DNA of 64,000 nucleotides, taken from JANQOH01 sp965201115 (GTDB taxonomy: Bacteria > Pseudomonadota > Alphaproteobacteria > UBA7887). The notes beneath the pieces are model-generated. The model was not told the origin of the DNA, made no database searches, and worked only from the letters and a program-made list of their open reading frames with translations. Made by a program: the position numbers and the translations under genes. The stretch covers positions 1,364,001 through 1,428,000 of the forward strand of contig OZ241745.1 in NCBI GenBank assembly GCA_965201115.1, given 5' to 3'. How positions within the stretch are numbered: position 1 is the stretch's first letter; each line of letters starts with the position of its first letter. This document shows, piece by piece, positions 19,463-27,894 of this stretch.

Positions 19463-20611
19463 ATGGCCAGCAATCTGAAAATCACGCGCCTGCAACTGGA
19501 GAACTGGAAGAATTTCCGCGAGGTCGACGTCGGCGTTCCGGACCGGTTGTTTCTGATCGGCCCCAACGCCGCGGGCAAGTCGAACTTTCTCGATGCGTTC
19601 CGGTTTCTGAAAGACTTGGCGTCGTCCGGCGGGGGGCTGCGGGAAAGCGTTCGCCGGCGCGGCGGGTTGCGCGCGATTCGTTGTCTTGCGGCGCGGAACG
19701 ATTCCGACGTCTCGGTTGCGGCGGAGCTGGAAGGCGATGGCGTCCGCTGGCGGTACGAGCTCGGCCTCGGCGGGGACTCCGGCGGCCTGCCGTTCGTACA
19801 TAACGAGCGCGTAACGCGCGGCGGCGAAACCCTCGTCGAACGACCGGACGGCGAAGACGGCGCCGACAGCGTGCGGCTGCGCCAGACCGTCATGGAGCAA
19901 ACCGCCGTAAACCGGGAGTTCCGCGAACTGGCGGAGTTCTTCGCCTCGATCCGCTACGTTCACCTGGTTCCCCAGCTCTTGCGCGAGCCGGAGCGTTCCG
20001 TTCGGGCGGACGACCCGTACGGCTCGGATTTTCCGGAGCGGGTCGCCGCGGCGCCGGCATGCGAGCGCGAGAGGCGGCTGAAGATAATCGGCGATGCGTT
20101 GAGCGTCGCGGCGTCCGGTCTGGACGGTCTGGAACTGACTCGCGACAAGCGGGGGCTGCCGCGGCTGCGCGCGCGCCGCCATTGCTGGCGCCCGTGCGGC
20201 GCGTGGCAAACGGAAGATGAGTTCTCCGACGGTACGCTCCGCCTGATCGGCCTGCTGTGGGCCGCTTTGGAACGAGACGGCGCGCTATTGCTCGAGGAGC
20301 CGGAACTCTCGCTGCATCCCGACATAGTGCGGCTGTTGCCGCAGATTCTTTACCGGGCGCGGCAGCCGTCGGAGCGGCAGCTCTTTCTGAGCACGCATGC
20401 GCCGGAGCTGCTGTACGACGAGGGCATCGGCCTCAACGAAACGCTGCTGTTCCTTCCCGGCGCCGAGAGCACCGAGGTCGTTCCCGCGTCGTCGAGAGAC
20501 GATATCCATACCCTCGTCGTCGAAGGCGGCCTGCCGCTGAACGAAGCGGCGTTCCCTGTCGCGGCTCTCGACGATCCCCTGCGGCTCATTTTGCCTCGCC
20601 CTCGCCGATGA
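19463..20611 (+). CDS. AAA/SMC-like ATPase (AAA_21/OLD-type)
   Basis: 382 residues. Walker A GPNAAGKSNFLDAF is near residue 33, the signature region is DEFSDGTLRLIGLLWA, Walker B is ALLLEEPELSLHP, and the H-loop is LSTHAPELL. This is the ABC-type ATPase architecture of OLD, RloA, AbiL and PARIS-type defence ATPases, without a fused nuclease. The ATG follows GGGGAG by 6 bases. Its stop overlaps the start of the TOPRIM-like gene (ATGA), so the proteins are probably made together. Context (a two-gene unit between direct repeats) suggests a mobile defence module; no phage gene is nearby. Confidence 0.85.
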   Translation: MASNLKITRLQLENWKNFREVDVGVPDRLFLIGPNAAGKSNFLDAFRFLKDLASSGGGLRESVRRRGGLRAIRCLAARNDSDVSVAAELEGDGVRWRYELGLGGDSGGLPFVHNERVTRGGETLVERPDGEDGADSVRLRQTVMEQTAVNREFRELAEFFASIRYVHLVPQLLREPERSVRADDPYGSDFPERVAAAPACERERRLKIIGDALSVAASGLDGLELTRDKRGLPRLRARRHCWRPCGAWQTEDEFSDGTLRLIGLLWAALERDGALLLEEPELSLHPDIVRLLPQILYRARQPSERQLFLSTHAPELLYDEGIGLNETLLFLPGAESTEVVPASSRDDIHTLVVEGGLPLNEAAFPVAALDDPLRLILPRPRR

Positions 20612-21252
20612 GTAGCGGTCAACGCACGCCTGTGACCGTTACGGCGGCGATCGAAGGCATTGTGGACGAAGCGGTCGCCCGGCGCCTGATCGATCACGTT
20701 GGCGGGCAAACGGGCAAGATCAACGGACGCCAAGGTAAATCTCGATTGAAAAAGGGAATCCGGGGTTACAACAACGGGGCTCGCAACTCTCCGTGGTTTG
20801 TACTCGTCGATCTGGATAAAGGCTGCGCAGTGCAACTCTGTAACGCTTGGCTGTCGGCGCCCGCTTCCCTTATGTGCTTTCGGATCGCCGTGTACGCGGC
20901 GGAGGCTTGGCTGATGGCCGACGCCGAAACCCTTGCCGATTATTTGGAAGCGCCCGTGTCGCGCGTGCCGCGCGACCCCGAGATTCTGACCGATCCGAAA
21001 AGCGGCATGCTCGCCTTGGCGCGCCGATCGGCAAGCGAGAAAATCCGCGGCGATATGACGCCGCGCGCCGGCGACAACCGGGATATCGGCCCGGCCTACA
21101 ACAAGCGGCTCGCGGACTATGCGCGCGACCATTGGCGTCCCGGTGTCGCCGCCCGCCGCTCGGACAGTCTCCGGCGGGCCGTTGCCGGCCTGCGCACTCT
21201 TGTCGCGAACGCCGCGGCGCGCGCCCCCGGCGCCACGCTCAGAGACAAATGA
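20608..21252 (+). CDS. TOPRIM-like (DUF4276/RloB-type) partner of the ATPase
   Basis: 214 residues, starting at ATG 20608 inside the ATPase stop codon. The N-terminus VTAAIEGIVDEAVARRLI and the later FVLVDLDKG fit the glutamate and DxD positions of a TOPRIM-like fold; YAAEAWLMAD is typical of the DUF4276/RloB-like group paired with AAA_21 ATPases. Family assignment is by motif only. The last dozen codons and the stop fall in the direct-repeat copy at 21220, so the C-terminus was probably altered when the module arrived. Codon use is less extreme in GC than the neighbours over 20700-20900. Confidence 0.65.
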   Translation: MSSGQRTPVTVTAAIEGIVDEAVARRLIDHVGGQTGKINGRQGKSRLKKGIRGYNNGARNSPWFVLVDLDKGCAVQLCNAWLSAPASLMCFRIAVYAAEAWLMADAETLADYLEAPVSRVPRDPEILTDPKSGMLALARRSASEKIRGDMTPRAGDNRDIGPAYNKRLADYARDHWRPGVAARRSDSLRRAVAGLRTLVANAAARAPGATLRDK

Positions 21253-21353
21253 ACCGCGCTCCACAAGAGCACGCCCACGACAAACCGAACCATATCCCCG
21301 CCTCCGCCGCCGGCCCGTTACCGCGCGCCGCCAGCATACATGAACAGGCGCCG
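21220..21353. repeat. 134-bp direct duplication, copy 2 (truncated nnrU 5' end)
   Basis: Near-copy of 19226-19359. On the minus strand it still encodes the first residues of an NnrU-like protein and then diverges, so it is a truncated duplicate. It also supplies the stop codon of the TOPRIM-like gene. Confidence 0.85.
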
Positions 21354-21369
21354 TTGCGCGGGAATGGCG

Positions 21370-21740
21370 GACTTCCTGGGTGCGCGGGCGTCCCCGCCCG
21401 CACGTTTTCGTGCGGCGCGGCGTTGGCGGGGAAGCGCGAGTGGCCCGCCCCTCGTGGCGGCCTTCGGCGCGGTGGAGACGTGCGGGCGAGACGCCCGCGC
21501 ACCCAGGAAGTCCGCGCCTTCGGCGCGACGGCGCCCAGGCATCCCGCCCCCCGAAGAGCCGCGGGTGCGGGCGATTCGCTAATCGACACAAAGACGATGA
21601 ATCGATTAGCGGACCGTATGTACCGGGGGTTCGGTTCATCGCGCCTCGCCTGCCGGCGTTCGCGGTTGTCGAGACGTGCGGGCAGGATGCCCGCGCGCCC
21701 AGGCCCCGCCTTCGGCGGGGTTGCGCGTCGCGAATGGCGG
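21370..21740. repeat. Cluster of dispersed palindromic repeats
   Basis: At least three copies of the dispersed element: two with the hairpin GTGCGGGCG/CGCCCGCGCAC (near 21380 and 21480) and one with the CCCCGCC-TTCG-GGCGGGG-type hairpin (near 21705). No gene is seen between 21253 and 21816. Confidence 0.8.
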
Positions 21741-21780
21741 GGCGGAGCGATGCAGGCGGTTCGCGCCGGGCGGGGGGCGC

Positions 21781-21789
21781 TGCTATAAT
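21781..21789 (+). promoter_or_regulatory. Extended -10 promoter of the ThDP enzyme gene
   Basis: TGCTATAAT is a perfect extended -10 element 28 bases before the ATG. The -35 region is GC-rich and poor, as is common for extended -10 promoters. Confidence 0.6.
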
Positions 21790-21816
21790 CTTCCCGTTCC
21801 AGGGGGGAGGCTCGGC

Positions 21817-23490
21817 ATGAGCGAACGGGTTAGCGTCGGCGATATCGCGGCGGCGTTTTTGCAGGCTTGCGGGGTGGATACGGCTTACGGCGTGGTGTCG
21901 ATCCACAACCTGCCGATGCTCGATGCGATCGCGCGGGGCAATGCGGTGCGGTTCGTGACGGCGCGCGGCGAGGCGGGGGCGGGGCACATGGCCGACGCGC
22001 ATGCGCGCGTTTCGGGCGGGCTCGGCGCGCTGATCACGAGTACGGGGCCGGGCGCGGCCAACGCCGCCGGGGCGCTGGTAGAGGCGCGCTTCTCGGGAAC
22101 GCCGCTCCTGCACCTGACCGGGCAAACCGCCACCGGCAATATCGACCGCGAGCAGGGGCCGGTCCACGATGTTCCGCAGCAGCTGCAAATGCTCGATTCG
22201 GTCTCGAAATCGGCGTACCGCGTGCGCTCGGCGGAGAGCGCGCTGGGCGTTCTCGTGCGCGCCGCGGCCGAGGCGCTGACGCCCCCCGAGGGGCCGGTGA
22301 GCGTGGAGATCCCCATCGACATCCAGCGCACGAAAATTCCGCGTCCGGCGGCGCTCGATACGCTGCGGCTGCCCGTTCCGCCGCCGCTGCCGCCCGCGCC
22401 GGCGGCGCTCGACGCGTTGGCGGAGACGGTGCGCGCGGCGCGGCGGCCCCTCCTGTGGCTCGGCAGCGGCGCGCGCGGCGCGGGCGGCCCCGCGGCGCGG
22501 CTGGCGGCGCTCGGCATCCCCGTCGTCACCAGCTGGAAGGGCCGCGGCGCGCTCCCCGAAGACCATCCGATGACCCTAGGCGGGCTGAACGGAACGCCGG
22601 AAATCGAGGCGTTCTACGACAGTCTCGACCTGGCCATTATCGCCGGCTCGCGCCTGCGCGGGCACGAGACGCGCGACCAGACGCTGCGCCTGCCGGCGCG
22701 GCGCGTCCAGATCGACGTGGATGCCGCCGCCGACGGCCGCACCTACGCCAGCGAATTGTTCGTGTGCGGCGATTGCGCGCTTGCGCTGGCGGGGCTGGCC
22801 GACCGCCTGGACGGCGCGGCGTTCGACCCCGCGCTTCCCGCCGACACGGCCGCTGCGCGCGCCGGCGCGACGGCGGCGTACAAGAAGTCGCTCGGCGTCT
22901 ATGCGAGCTGGCCCGATCAGTTGCGCGGGGCGATGCCGCGCGACGCCGTATTCGTGCGCGACATCACGCTCAACCACACGACGTGGGCGAACCGGATATT
23001 CCCGATCTACGGGCCGCGCGACAGCGTGTATCCGACCGGGGCGGCGATCGGCCCCGGCCTGCCGCTGGCGATCGGCGCGGCGCTCGGCGGCGGCGGGCGC
23101 AAGACGGTGGCGATGACCGGCGACGGCGGCTTCTGGCTCAGCCTTGCCGAACTGTGGACGCTGGCGCAGGAGCGCGCGCCCGCGGTCGTCGTGGTCATGA
23201 ACGACGGCGGCTACGGCGTCATCAAGCAGATACAGGATCGCATGTACGGGGGCCGCCGCCATTACGCCGACATGCCGGGGCCGGACATCGAGGGGCTCGC
23301 TCGCCTTGCGGGGCTGCCGTGGTTCAAGGTGTCGCGCGCTGACGAGTTCGGCGCCACGGTGGCGCGGGCGCTGGAAATCGGCGGGCCGGCACTCGTCGAG
23401 GCGGACATGGCGGCGATCGGGCCGTTTCCGCCGTATTTCGTGCCGCCGCCCTACGTCGCCGCGGAATCGAAAGGCAAGAGCGCGGGTTGA
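21817..23490 (+). CDS. Thiamine diphosphate-dependent enzyme (acetolactate synthase-like)
   Basis: 557 residues from ATG 21817 (GGGGGGAGG 7 bases upstream). The N-terminal Pyr domain has the catalytic glutamate in TARGEAGAGHMADAHAR. The central domain follows, and the C-terminal PP domain has the ThDP/Mg motif TGDGGFW... ending in NDGGYG. Length and domain order match the acetolactate synthase, benzoylformate decarboxylase and oxalyl-CoA decarboxylase superfamily. No regulatory small subunit gene is adjacent, so a biosynthetic IlvB role is unlikely. The substrate cannot be assigned. It has its own promoter and stands alone between repeat clusters. Confidence 0.85.
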   Translation: MSERVSVGDIAAAFLQACGVDTAYGVVSIHNLPMLDAIARGNAVRFVTARGEAGAGHMADAHARVSGGLGALITSTGPGAANAAGALVEARFSGTPLLHLTGQTATGNIDREQGPVHDVPQQLQMLDSVSKSAYRVRSAESALGVLVRAAAEALTPPEGPVSVEIPIDIQRTKIPRPAALDTLRLPVPPPLPPAPAALDALAETVRAARRPLLWLGSGARGAGGPAARLAALGIPVVTSWKGRGALPEDHPMTLGGLNGTPEIEAFYDSLDLAIIAGSRLRGHETRDQTLRLPARRVQIDVDAAADGRTYASELFVCGDCALALAGLADRLDGAAFDPALPADTAAARAGATAAYKKSLGVYASWPDQLRGAMPRDAVFVRDITLNHTTWANRIFPIYGPRDSVYPTGAAIGPGLPLAIGAALGGGGRKTVAMTGDGGFWLSLAELWTLAQERAPAVVVVMNDGGYGVIKQIQDRMYGGRRHYADMPGPDIEGLARLAGLPWFKVSRADEFGATVARALEIGGPALVEADMAAIGPFPPYFVPPPYVAAESKGKSAG

Positions 23491-23526
23491 GGCGCATTGC
23501 GCGCCGCTCCCCGCCGACGCCGAGAC

Positions 23527-23703
23527 GCGCGGAAACGTGCGGGCGAGGACGCCCGCGCACCCAGGCAGCGCGCGGAAACGTGCGGGCGGGGACGCCCGCG
23601 CACCCAGGAAGCGCGCGGAAACGTGCGGGCGGGGACGCCCGCGCACCCAGGCAGCGCGCGGAAACGTGCGGGCGAGACGCCCGCGCATCCAGGAAGCGCG
23701 CGG
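23527..23703. repeat. Four tandem copies of a 43-bp repeat unit
   Basis: GGAAACG recurs at 23531, 23574, 23617 and 23660, exactly 43 bases apart. Each unit contains the hairpin arms GTGCGGGCG and CGCCCGCGCAC of the dispersed element, linked by CAGG(A/C)AGCGCGC. The array ends directly at the sdh promoter. It is not a CRISPR array because there are no unique spacers. Confidence 0.9.
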
Positions 23704-23704
23704 G

Positions 23705-23731
23705 TTGACACGCCGCGGCGCGCGGTATAAT
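23705..23731 (+). promoter_or_regulatory. sdh operon promoter
   Basis: TTGACA at 23705-23710 and TATAAT at 23726-23731 both match the sigma-70 consensus, separated by a short 15-base spacer. The sdhC ATG lies 28 bases downstream of the -10 element. Confidence 0.7.
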
Positions 23732-23759
23732 CCCTCCGCGACGCTTGGGAGCCTTCCGC

Positions 23760-24155
23760 ATGCCGCAGGCCGGCCGGCCGCTTTCGCCCCATCTCTCGAT
23801 CTACCGCCCGCAATTGACGTCGGTGCTGTCGATACTGCATCGGCTGACCGGCGTTGCGCTCGGCGCGGGGTGCCTGGCGCTGTTGTGGTGGCTCGCGGCG
23901 GCGGCGGCGGGGCCGGAGGCGTTCGCGCGCGCGCGCGCGGCGTTCGGCTCGCTGCCGGGGCAGGCGCTGTTGTTCGCATGGAGCTGGGCGCTGTTCTATC
24001 ACCTGTGCAACGGCATCCGGCATTTGTGCTGGGACGCGGGCTGGGGCTACGGCCTTCCCGCCGCGTATCGCAGCGGCTGGGCGGCGGCGGGCGCCTCGGT
24101 TGCGCTGACTCTCGCCGCGTGGGGCGCGGGATGGACGCTCGGGTGCGCCTCGTGA
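23760..24155 (+). CDS. sdhC: Succinate dehydrogenase cytochrome b556 subunit
   Basis: 131 residues, membrane anchor of complex II carrying heme b and the quinone site. Three transmembrane segments are visible. RPLSPHLSIYRPQLTSVLSILHRLTGV is typical at the N-terminus, given here in part: the SILHRLTG segment binds quinone, and HLCNGIRHLCWD holds the heme-ligand histidine. The ATG at 23760 is preferred over TTG 23745, with GGGAG 9 bases upstream. First gene of sdhCDAB; its stop overlaps the start of sdhD. Confidence 0.93.
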   Translation: MPQAGRPLSPHLSIYRPQLTSVLSILHRLTGVALGAGCLALLWWLAAAAAGPEAFARARAAFGSLPGQALLFAWSWALFYHLCNGIRHLCWDAGWGYGLPAAYRSGWAAAGASVALTLAAWGAGWTLGCAS

Positions 24156-24535
24156 GCGATCTGCGTTCGCCGCTGGCGCGCGCGCGCGGGCTCGGCGCCG
24201 CCGGCGACGGCGTGGGGCATTGGCGGGCGCAGCGGGTAAGCGCCATTGCGCTGGCGCCGCTCGCGTTGTGGTTCGTCGTGTCGCTGGTCGCGCGCGCGGG
24301 CGCGGATCACGCCGAGATCGTGGCGTGGATCGCGCGTCCGCCGGTGGCGGTCGGGCTCGTTCTCATGCTCGGCGCCGCGTTTTGGCATCTCAAGCTCGGC
24401 ATGCAGGCGGTCATCGAGGACTATGTGCAGGGCGGCTTCGCGCGGGAGGCGGGCTTGCTGGCCAATGCGTTCGGGTGCGCGGCGCTGGCCGCCGCGGCCG
24501 TTTTCGCCGTGCTCAAGATCGCCTTGGGGGCCTGA
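24152..24535 (+). CDS. sdhD: Succinate dehydrogenase hydrophobic anchor subunit
   Basis: 127 residues from GTG 24152, overlapping the sdhC stop (GTGA). The N-terminus SDLRSPLARARGLGAAGDG followed by HWRAQRVSAIAL is characteristic of alphaproteobacterial SdhD. Three transmembrane helices are present, and HLKLGMQAVIEDY carries the conserved His and Asp near the heme and quinone site. It pairs with SdhC to anchor SdhAB to the inner membrane. Confidence 0.92.
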   Translation: MSDLRSPLARARGLGAAGDGVGHWRAQRVSAIALAPLALWFVVSLVARAGADHAEIVAWIARPPVAVGLVLMLGAAFWHLKLGMQAVIEDYVQGGFAREAGLLANAFGCAALAAAAVFAVLKIALGA

Positions 24536-24542
24536 GCGCGCC

Positions 24543-26336
24543 GTGCCCCGCGCCTACCCGGTGGAGGAGCACGCCTACGACGCGGTGGTGATCGGCGCCG
24601 GCGGCGCCGGTCTGCGGGCCGCGTTCGGGATGGCCGAGCGCGGCCTGAAGACCGCGTGCATCACCAAGGTCTTCCCGACCCGCAGCCATACGGTGGCGGC
24701 GCAGGGCGGGATTTCCGCGGCGCTCGGCAACATGGGCGAGGACGACTGGCGCTGGCACATGTACGACACCGTCAAGGGGTCGGACTGGCTCGGCGACCAG
24801 GACGCCATCGAGTACATGTGCCGCGAGGCGGTTCCGGCGGTGATCGAGCTCGAGCATTACGGCGTTCCGTTCTCGCGCACGCCGGAGGGCAAGATTTACC
24901 AGCGCGCGTTCGGCGGCATGACCACGCGCTACGGCGAGGGCATCGCGCAGCGCACCTGCGCCGCCGCCGATCGCACCGGCCACGCGATTTTGCACACGCT
25001 TTATCAGCAGGCGCTGCGCTGCCGCGCCGAGTTCATGATCGAGTATTTCGCCCTCGATCTGATCATGGACGATGACGGCGCCTGCCGCGGCGTGATGGCG
25101 TGGAGCCTGGAGGACGGGCGCATCCACCGCTTCCGCGCCCATCGGACGGTGCTGGCGACGGGGGGCTACGGGCGCGCCTATTTCTCATGCACCTCGGCGC
25201 ACACCTGCACGGGCGACGGCAACGCGATGGCGCTGCGCGCCGGCCTGCCGTGCCAGGACATGGAGTTCGTGCAGTTCCATCCGACGGGGATTTACGGCGC
25301 GGGCTGCCTGATCACCGAGGGCGTGCGCGGCGAGGGCGGCTACCTTACCAACGCCGAGGGCGAGCGCTTCATGGAGCGCTACGCGCCGGCGGCCAGGGAC
25401 CTGGCCTCGCGCGATGTGGTCTCGCGGTCGATGACGATAGAAATCCGCGAGGGCCGCGGCGCCGGCGAGGAGAAAGACCACATATATCTTCATCTGGAGC
25501 ATCTGGACGCGGATCTGATCGACGAGCGCCTGCCGGGCATCTCGGAGACCGCGCGGATTTTCGCCGGGGTCGACGTCACGCGCGCGCCGATCCCCGTGCT
25601 GCCGACCTGCCACTACAACATGGGCGGCGTGCCGACGAACCACAGCGGCGAGGCGGTTACGGTGCGCGATGGCGACCCGGACGCGGCGGTGCCCGGCCTG
25701 ATGGCGATCGGCGAGGCGGCGTGCGTTTCGGTGCATGGCGCCAACCGGCTGGGGTCGAACTCGCTGCTCGACCTGGTGGTGTTCGGGCGCGCGGCGGCGA
25801 TTCGCGCCGCGGAAACGGTCGTTCCGGGCGAGCGCCACAAACCGCTGCCGAAGGACGCGGGCGAAGCCGCCATCGACCGCCTCGATCGCCTGCGCCACGC
25901 CGGCGGCGGCACGCCCACCGCCGCGCTGCGGCGCGATATGCAGCGCGCGATGCAGGATCATTGCGCGGTGTTCCGCACCGGCGAGGTGCTGCGCGAGGGC
26001 GCGGAGAAGCTCGACGCGATCCGGCAAGCCGCGCGCGACGATATCCGCGTATCCGACCGCTCGCTGATCTGGAACAGCGACCTGGCGGAGACGCTGGAGT
26101 TCGAGAACCTGCTTGCGCAATCCACGGTGGCGATGGCCGGGGCGCGGGCGCGCGAGGAGAGCCGCGGCGCCCACGCCCGCGAGGATTTTACCGAACGCGA
26201 CGACGAGAACTGGCTCCGGCACACCGTCGCTTGGCTCGGCGAGGATGGCGCGGTGCGGCTCGACTACCGCCCCGTGCGCCTGACGACGCTGACGAACGAG
26301 GTCCCGCCGATCCCGCCGCAGGCGCGGGTTTATTGA
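24543..26336 (+). CDS. sdhA: Succinate dehydrogenase flavoprotein subunit
   Basis: 597 residues from GTG 24543, which gives the usual family length. The dinucleotide-binding motif VIGAGGAGLRAAF is near residue 16, and His49 in TRSHTVAAQGG is the covalent FAD attachment site. Active-site segments FVQFHPTGIYG, RGEGGYL and HGANRLGSNSLLDL follow in order. It oxidises succinate to fumarate and passes electrons to SdhB. It starts 7 bases after sdhD. Confidence 0.96.
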   Translation: MPRAYPVEEHAYDAVVIGAGGAGLRAAFGMAERGLKTACITKVFPTRSHTVAAQGGISAALGNMGEDDWRWHMYDTVKGSDWLGDQDAIEYMCREAVPAVIELEHYGVPFSRTPEGKIYQRAFGGMTTRYGEGIAQRTCAAADRTGHAILHTLYQQALRCRAEFMIEYFALDLIMDDDGACRGVMAWSLEDGRIHRFRAHRTVLATGGYGRAYFSCTSAHTCTGDGNAMALRAGLPCQDMEFVQFHPTGIYGAGCLITEGVRGEGGYLTNAEGERFMERYAPAARDLASRDVVSRSMTIEIREGRGAGEEKDHIYLHLEHLDADLIDERLPGISETARIFAGVDVTRAPIPVLPTCHYNMGGVPTNHSGEAVTVRDGDPDAAVPGLMAIGEAACVSVHGANRLGSNSLLDLVVFGRAAAIRAAETVVPGERHKPLPKDAGEAAIDRLDRLRHAGGGTPTAALRRDMQRAMQDHCAVFRTGEVLREGAEKLDAIRQAARDDIRVSDRSLIWNSDLAETLEFENLLAQSTVAMAGARAREESRGAHAREDFTERDDENWLRHTVAWLGEDGAVRLDYRPVRLTTLTNEVPPIPPQARVY

Positions 26337-26376
26337 CCGCGCCGCGGCGCGCAACTTCACGAGGGCAGCGCAACCG

Positions 26377-27153
26377 ATGGCCGAATTCCGGCTTCCCCCC
26401 GGCTCCCGGGTCCGCAAGGGCTCCGATTGGCCGGCGCCCGAGGGCGCGGCGCATGTGCGCGTCTTCGCGGTCTATCGCTGGAGCCCCGACGAGGGCGGCA
26501 ACCCGCGCCTCGACCGCTACACGGTGGACATGGACCGCTGCGGGCCAATGGTCCTCGACGCGCTGATCGCCATCAAGAACGAGATCGACTCGACCCTGAC
26601 CTTCCGCCGGTCGTGCCGCGAGGGCGTCTGCGGCAGCTGCGCGATGAACATCGACGGGACGAACACGCTCGCCTGCACGAAATACATCGCCGACGTCAAA
26701 GGCGAGGTCGCGGTCTATCCGTTGCCGCACATGCCGGTCATCAAGGACCTGGTTCCCGACTTGAGCATGGCCTATGCGCAATACGAATCGATCCGCCCGT
26801 GGATGCGGGCCGATTCGCCGCCGCCGGCGCGCGAGCGCCCGCAATCGCCGGAAGAGCGCCGCGCCCTCGACGGCCTGTACGAATGCATATTGTGCTTCTG
26901 CTGCTCAACGGCGTGCCCGAGCTACTGGTGGAACGGCGACCGCTATCTGGGGCCGGCGGCGCTGTTGCAGGCGCGGCGCTGGCTGGCCGACAGCCGCGAC
27001 GAAGCGGCGGGGGAGCGCCTTGACGCGCTTGAGGACCCGTTCAAGCTCTACCGCTGCCGCACAATCATGAACTGCGCGAAGACGTGCCCCAAGGGCCTGA
27101 ACCCCGCGCGCGCGATCGGCGACATCAAGACAGCCCTGGCCGCGCGCCGCTGA
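26377..27153 (+). CDS. sdhB: Succinate dehydrogenase iron-sulfur subunit
   Basis: 258 residues. Cys80, Cys85, Cys88 and Cys100 ligate the [2Fe-2S] cluster (SCREGVCGSCAM). CILCFCCSTACPSYWW and CRTIMNCAKTCPKGLNP ligate the [4Fe-4S] and [3Fe-4S] clusters. It carries electrons from SdhA to the quinone site. It lies 40 bases after sdhA with its own Shine-Dalgarno (GAGGG) and is the last recognised gene of the operon. Confidence 0.96.
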   Translation: MAEFRLPPGSRVRKGSDWPAPEGAAHVRVFAVYRWSPDEGGNPRLDRYTVDMDRCGPMVLDALIAIKNEIDSTLTFRRSCREGVCGSCAMNIDGTNTLACTKYIADVKGEVAVYPLPHMPVIKDLVPDLSMAYAQYESIRPWMRADSPPPARERPQSPEERRALDGLYECILCFCCSTACPSYWWNGDRYLGPAALLQARRWLADSRDEAAGERLDALEDPFKLYRCRTIMNCAKTCPKGLNPARAIGDIKTALAARR

Positions 27154-27195
27154 CCGGCGGGCAGTCAAGAAGACGGAGAACCGGAGGATAAACAA

Positions 27196-27783
27196 ATGCC
27201 TTGGTGGTGGTTGGTGCCTGCAGCGCCTCTGGCGTATAACCTCGGCCAATCGTTTTGGGATAACGTGGTTAGAGACCAGACAAAGCCGGCTCGCGGCAGT
27301 GTTCTGTACTGCGACTACGCCTTCGGAGCTTTCGAGCATTCCGGAATATACGTAGGTAACGGCCTGATAGTCAACCTGTCCGGAGAAGGTCGTGTCGAAT
27401 ACGCCATCCCGCAGGAGTTCATCGACGGAAAATCCGCCATGAGCATATACGTATCGTGTCGGGACGACAGCGCTGTCGGTAGCGAAGCTGTGGCGCGTTG
27501 CGCCGAGGCCGCTGTCGGAACGTCGAGAGAATACGACTTCCTCACGAATAACTGCCATAAGTTCGTCACTGACTGCTTGAAGGACGCCTGCCCCGAGGCC
27601 TTTTGCGACGAGACGGTCCACCCAAGTCTGCCGGACGAGGCAATCCACCGGTATGTGTCTGGGGAACTGGACGAGAATACCGGTGACGCCCTGTTTCTCG
27701 TAAAGTCTGCGGCGAAACTTGTTCTCGGGGTCAACACGTGGCGTGTTTGGGATTTGACGACCGAAGAGTTGTTCGGTGAGTGA
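27196..27783 (+). CDS. LRAT-domain (NlpC/P60-like) protein
   Basis: 195 residues. The LRAT-type fold is suggested by GSVLYCDYAFGAFEHSGIY, given here in part, with His48 in EHSGIYVG and Cys120 in NNCHKFV, matching the catalytic His and Cys of lecithin-retinol acyltransferase and phospholipase/acyltransferase-like proteins. No signal peptide is evident; the N-terminal PWWWLVPAAP could contact membrane. GGAGG lies 10 bases upstream. GC content is clearly lower than the flanking genes, and the gene sits between sdhB and an exchanger with no functional tie, so it looks acquired. Bacterial LRAT proteins have little known function. Confidence 0.75.
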   Translation: MPWWWLVPAAPLAYNLGQSFWDNVVRDQTKPARGSVLYCDYAFGAFEHSGIYVGNGLIVNLSGEGRVEYAIPQEFIDGKSAMSIYVSCRDDSAVGSEAVARCAEAAVGTSREYDFLTNNCHKFVTDCLKDACPEAFCDETVHPSLPDEAIHRYVSGELDENTGDALFLVKSAAKLVLGVNTWRVWDLTTEELFGE

Positions 27784-27894
27784 CGCCGCGCTCGTCAACG
27801 AACTGCCTTGGCATAATCGGTCGCGGCAACATGACATTCGGCGGCGCATTGGCATGTTCATTGCTGTTCGCCTTGCCGAATCGGGCAAGCGGGC

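Noticed and set aside
23527..23703. Possible CRISPR array
   Set aside because: The units are contiguous near-identical copies with no unique spacers and no cas genes nearby.
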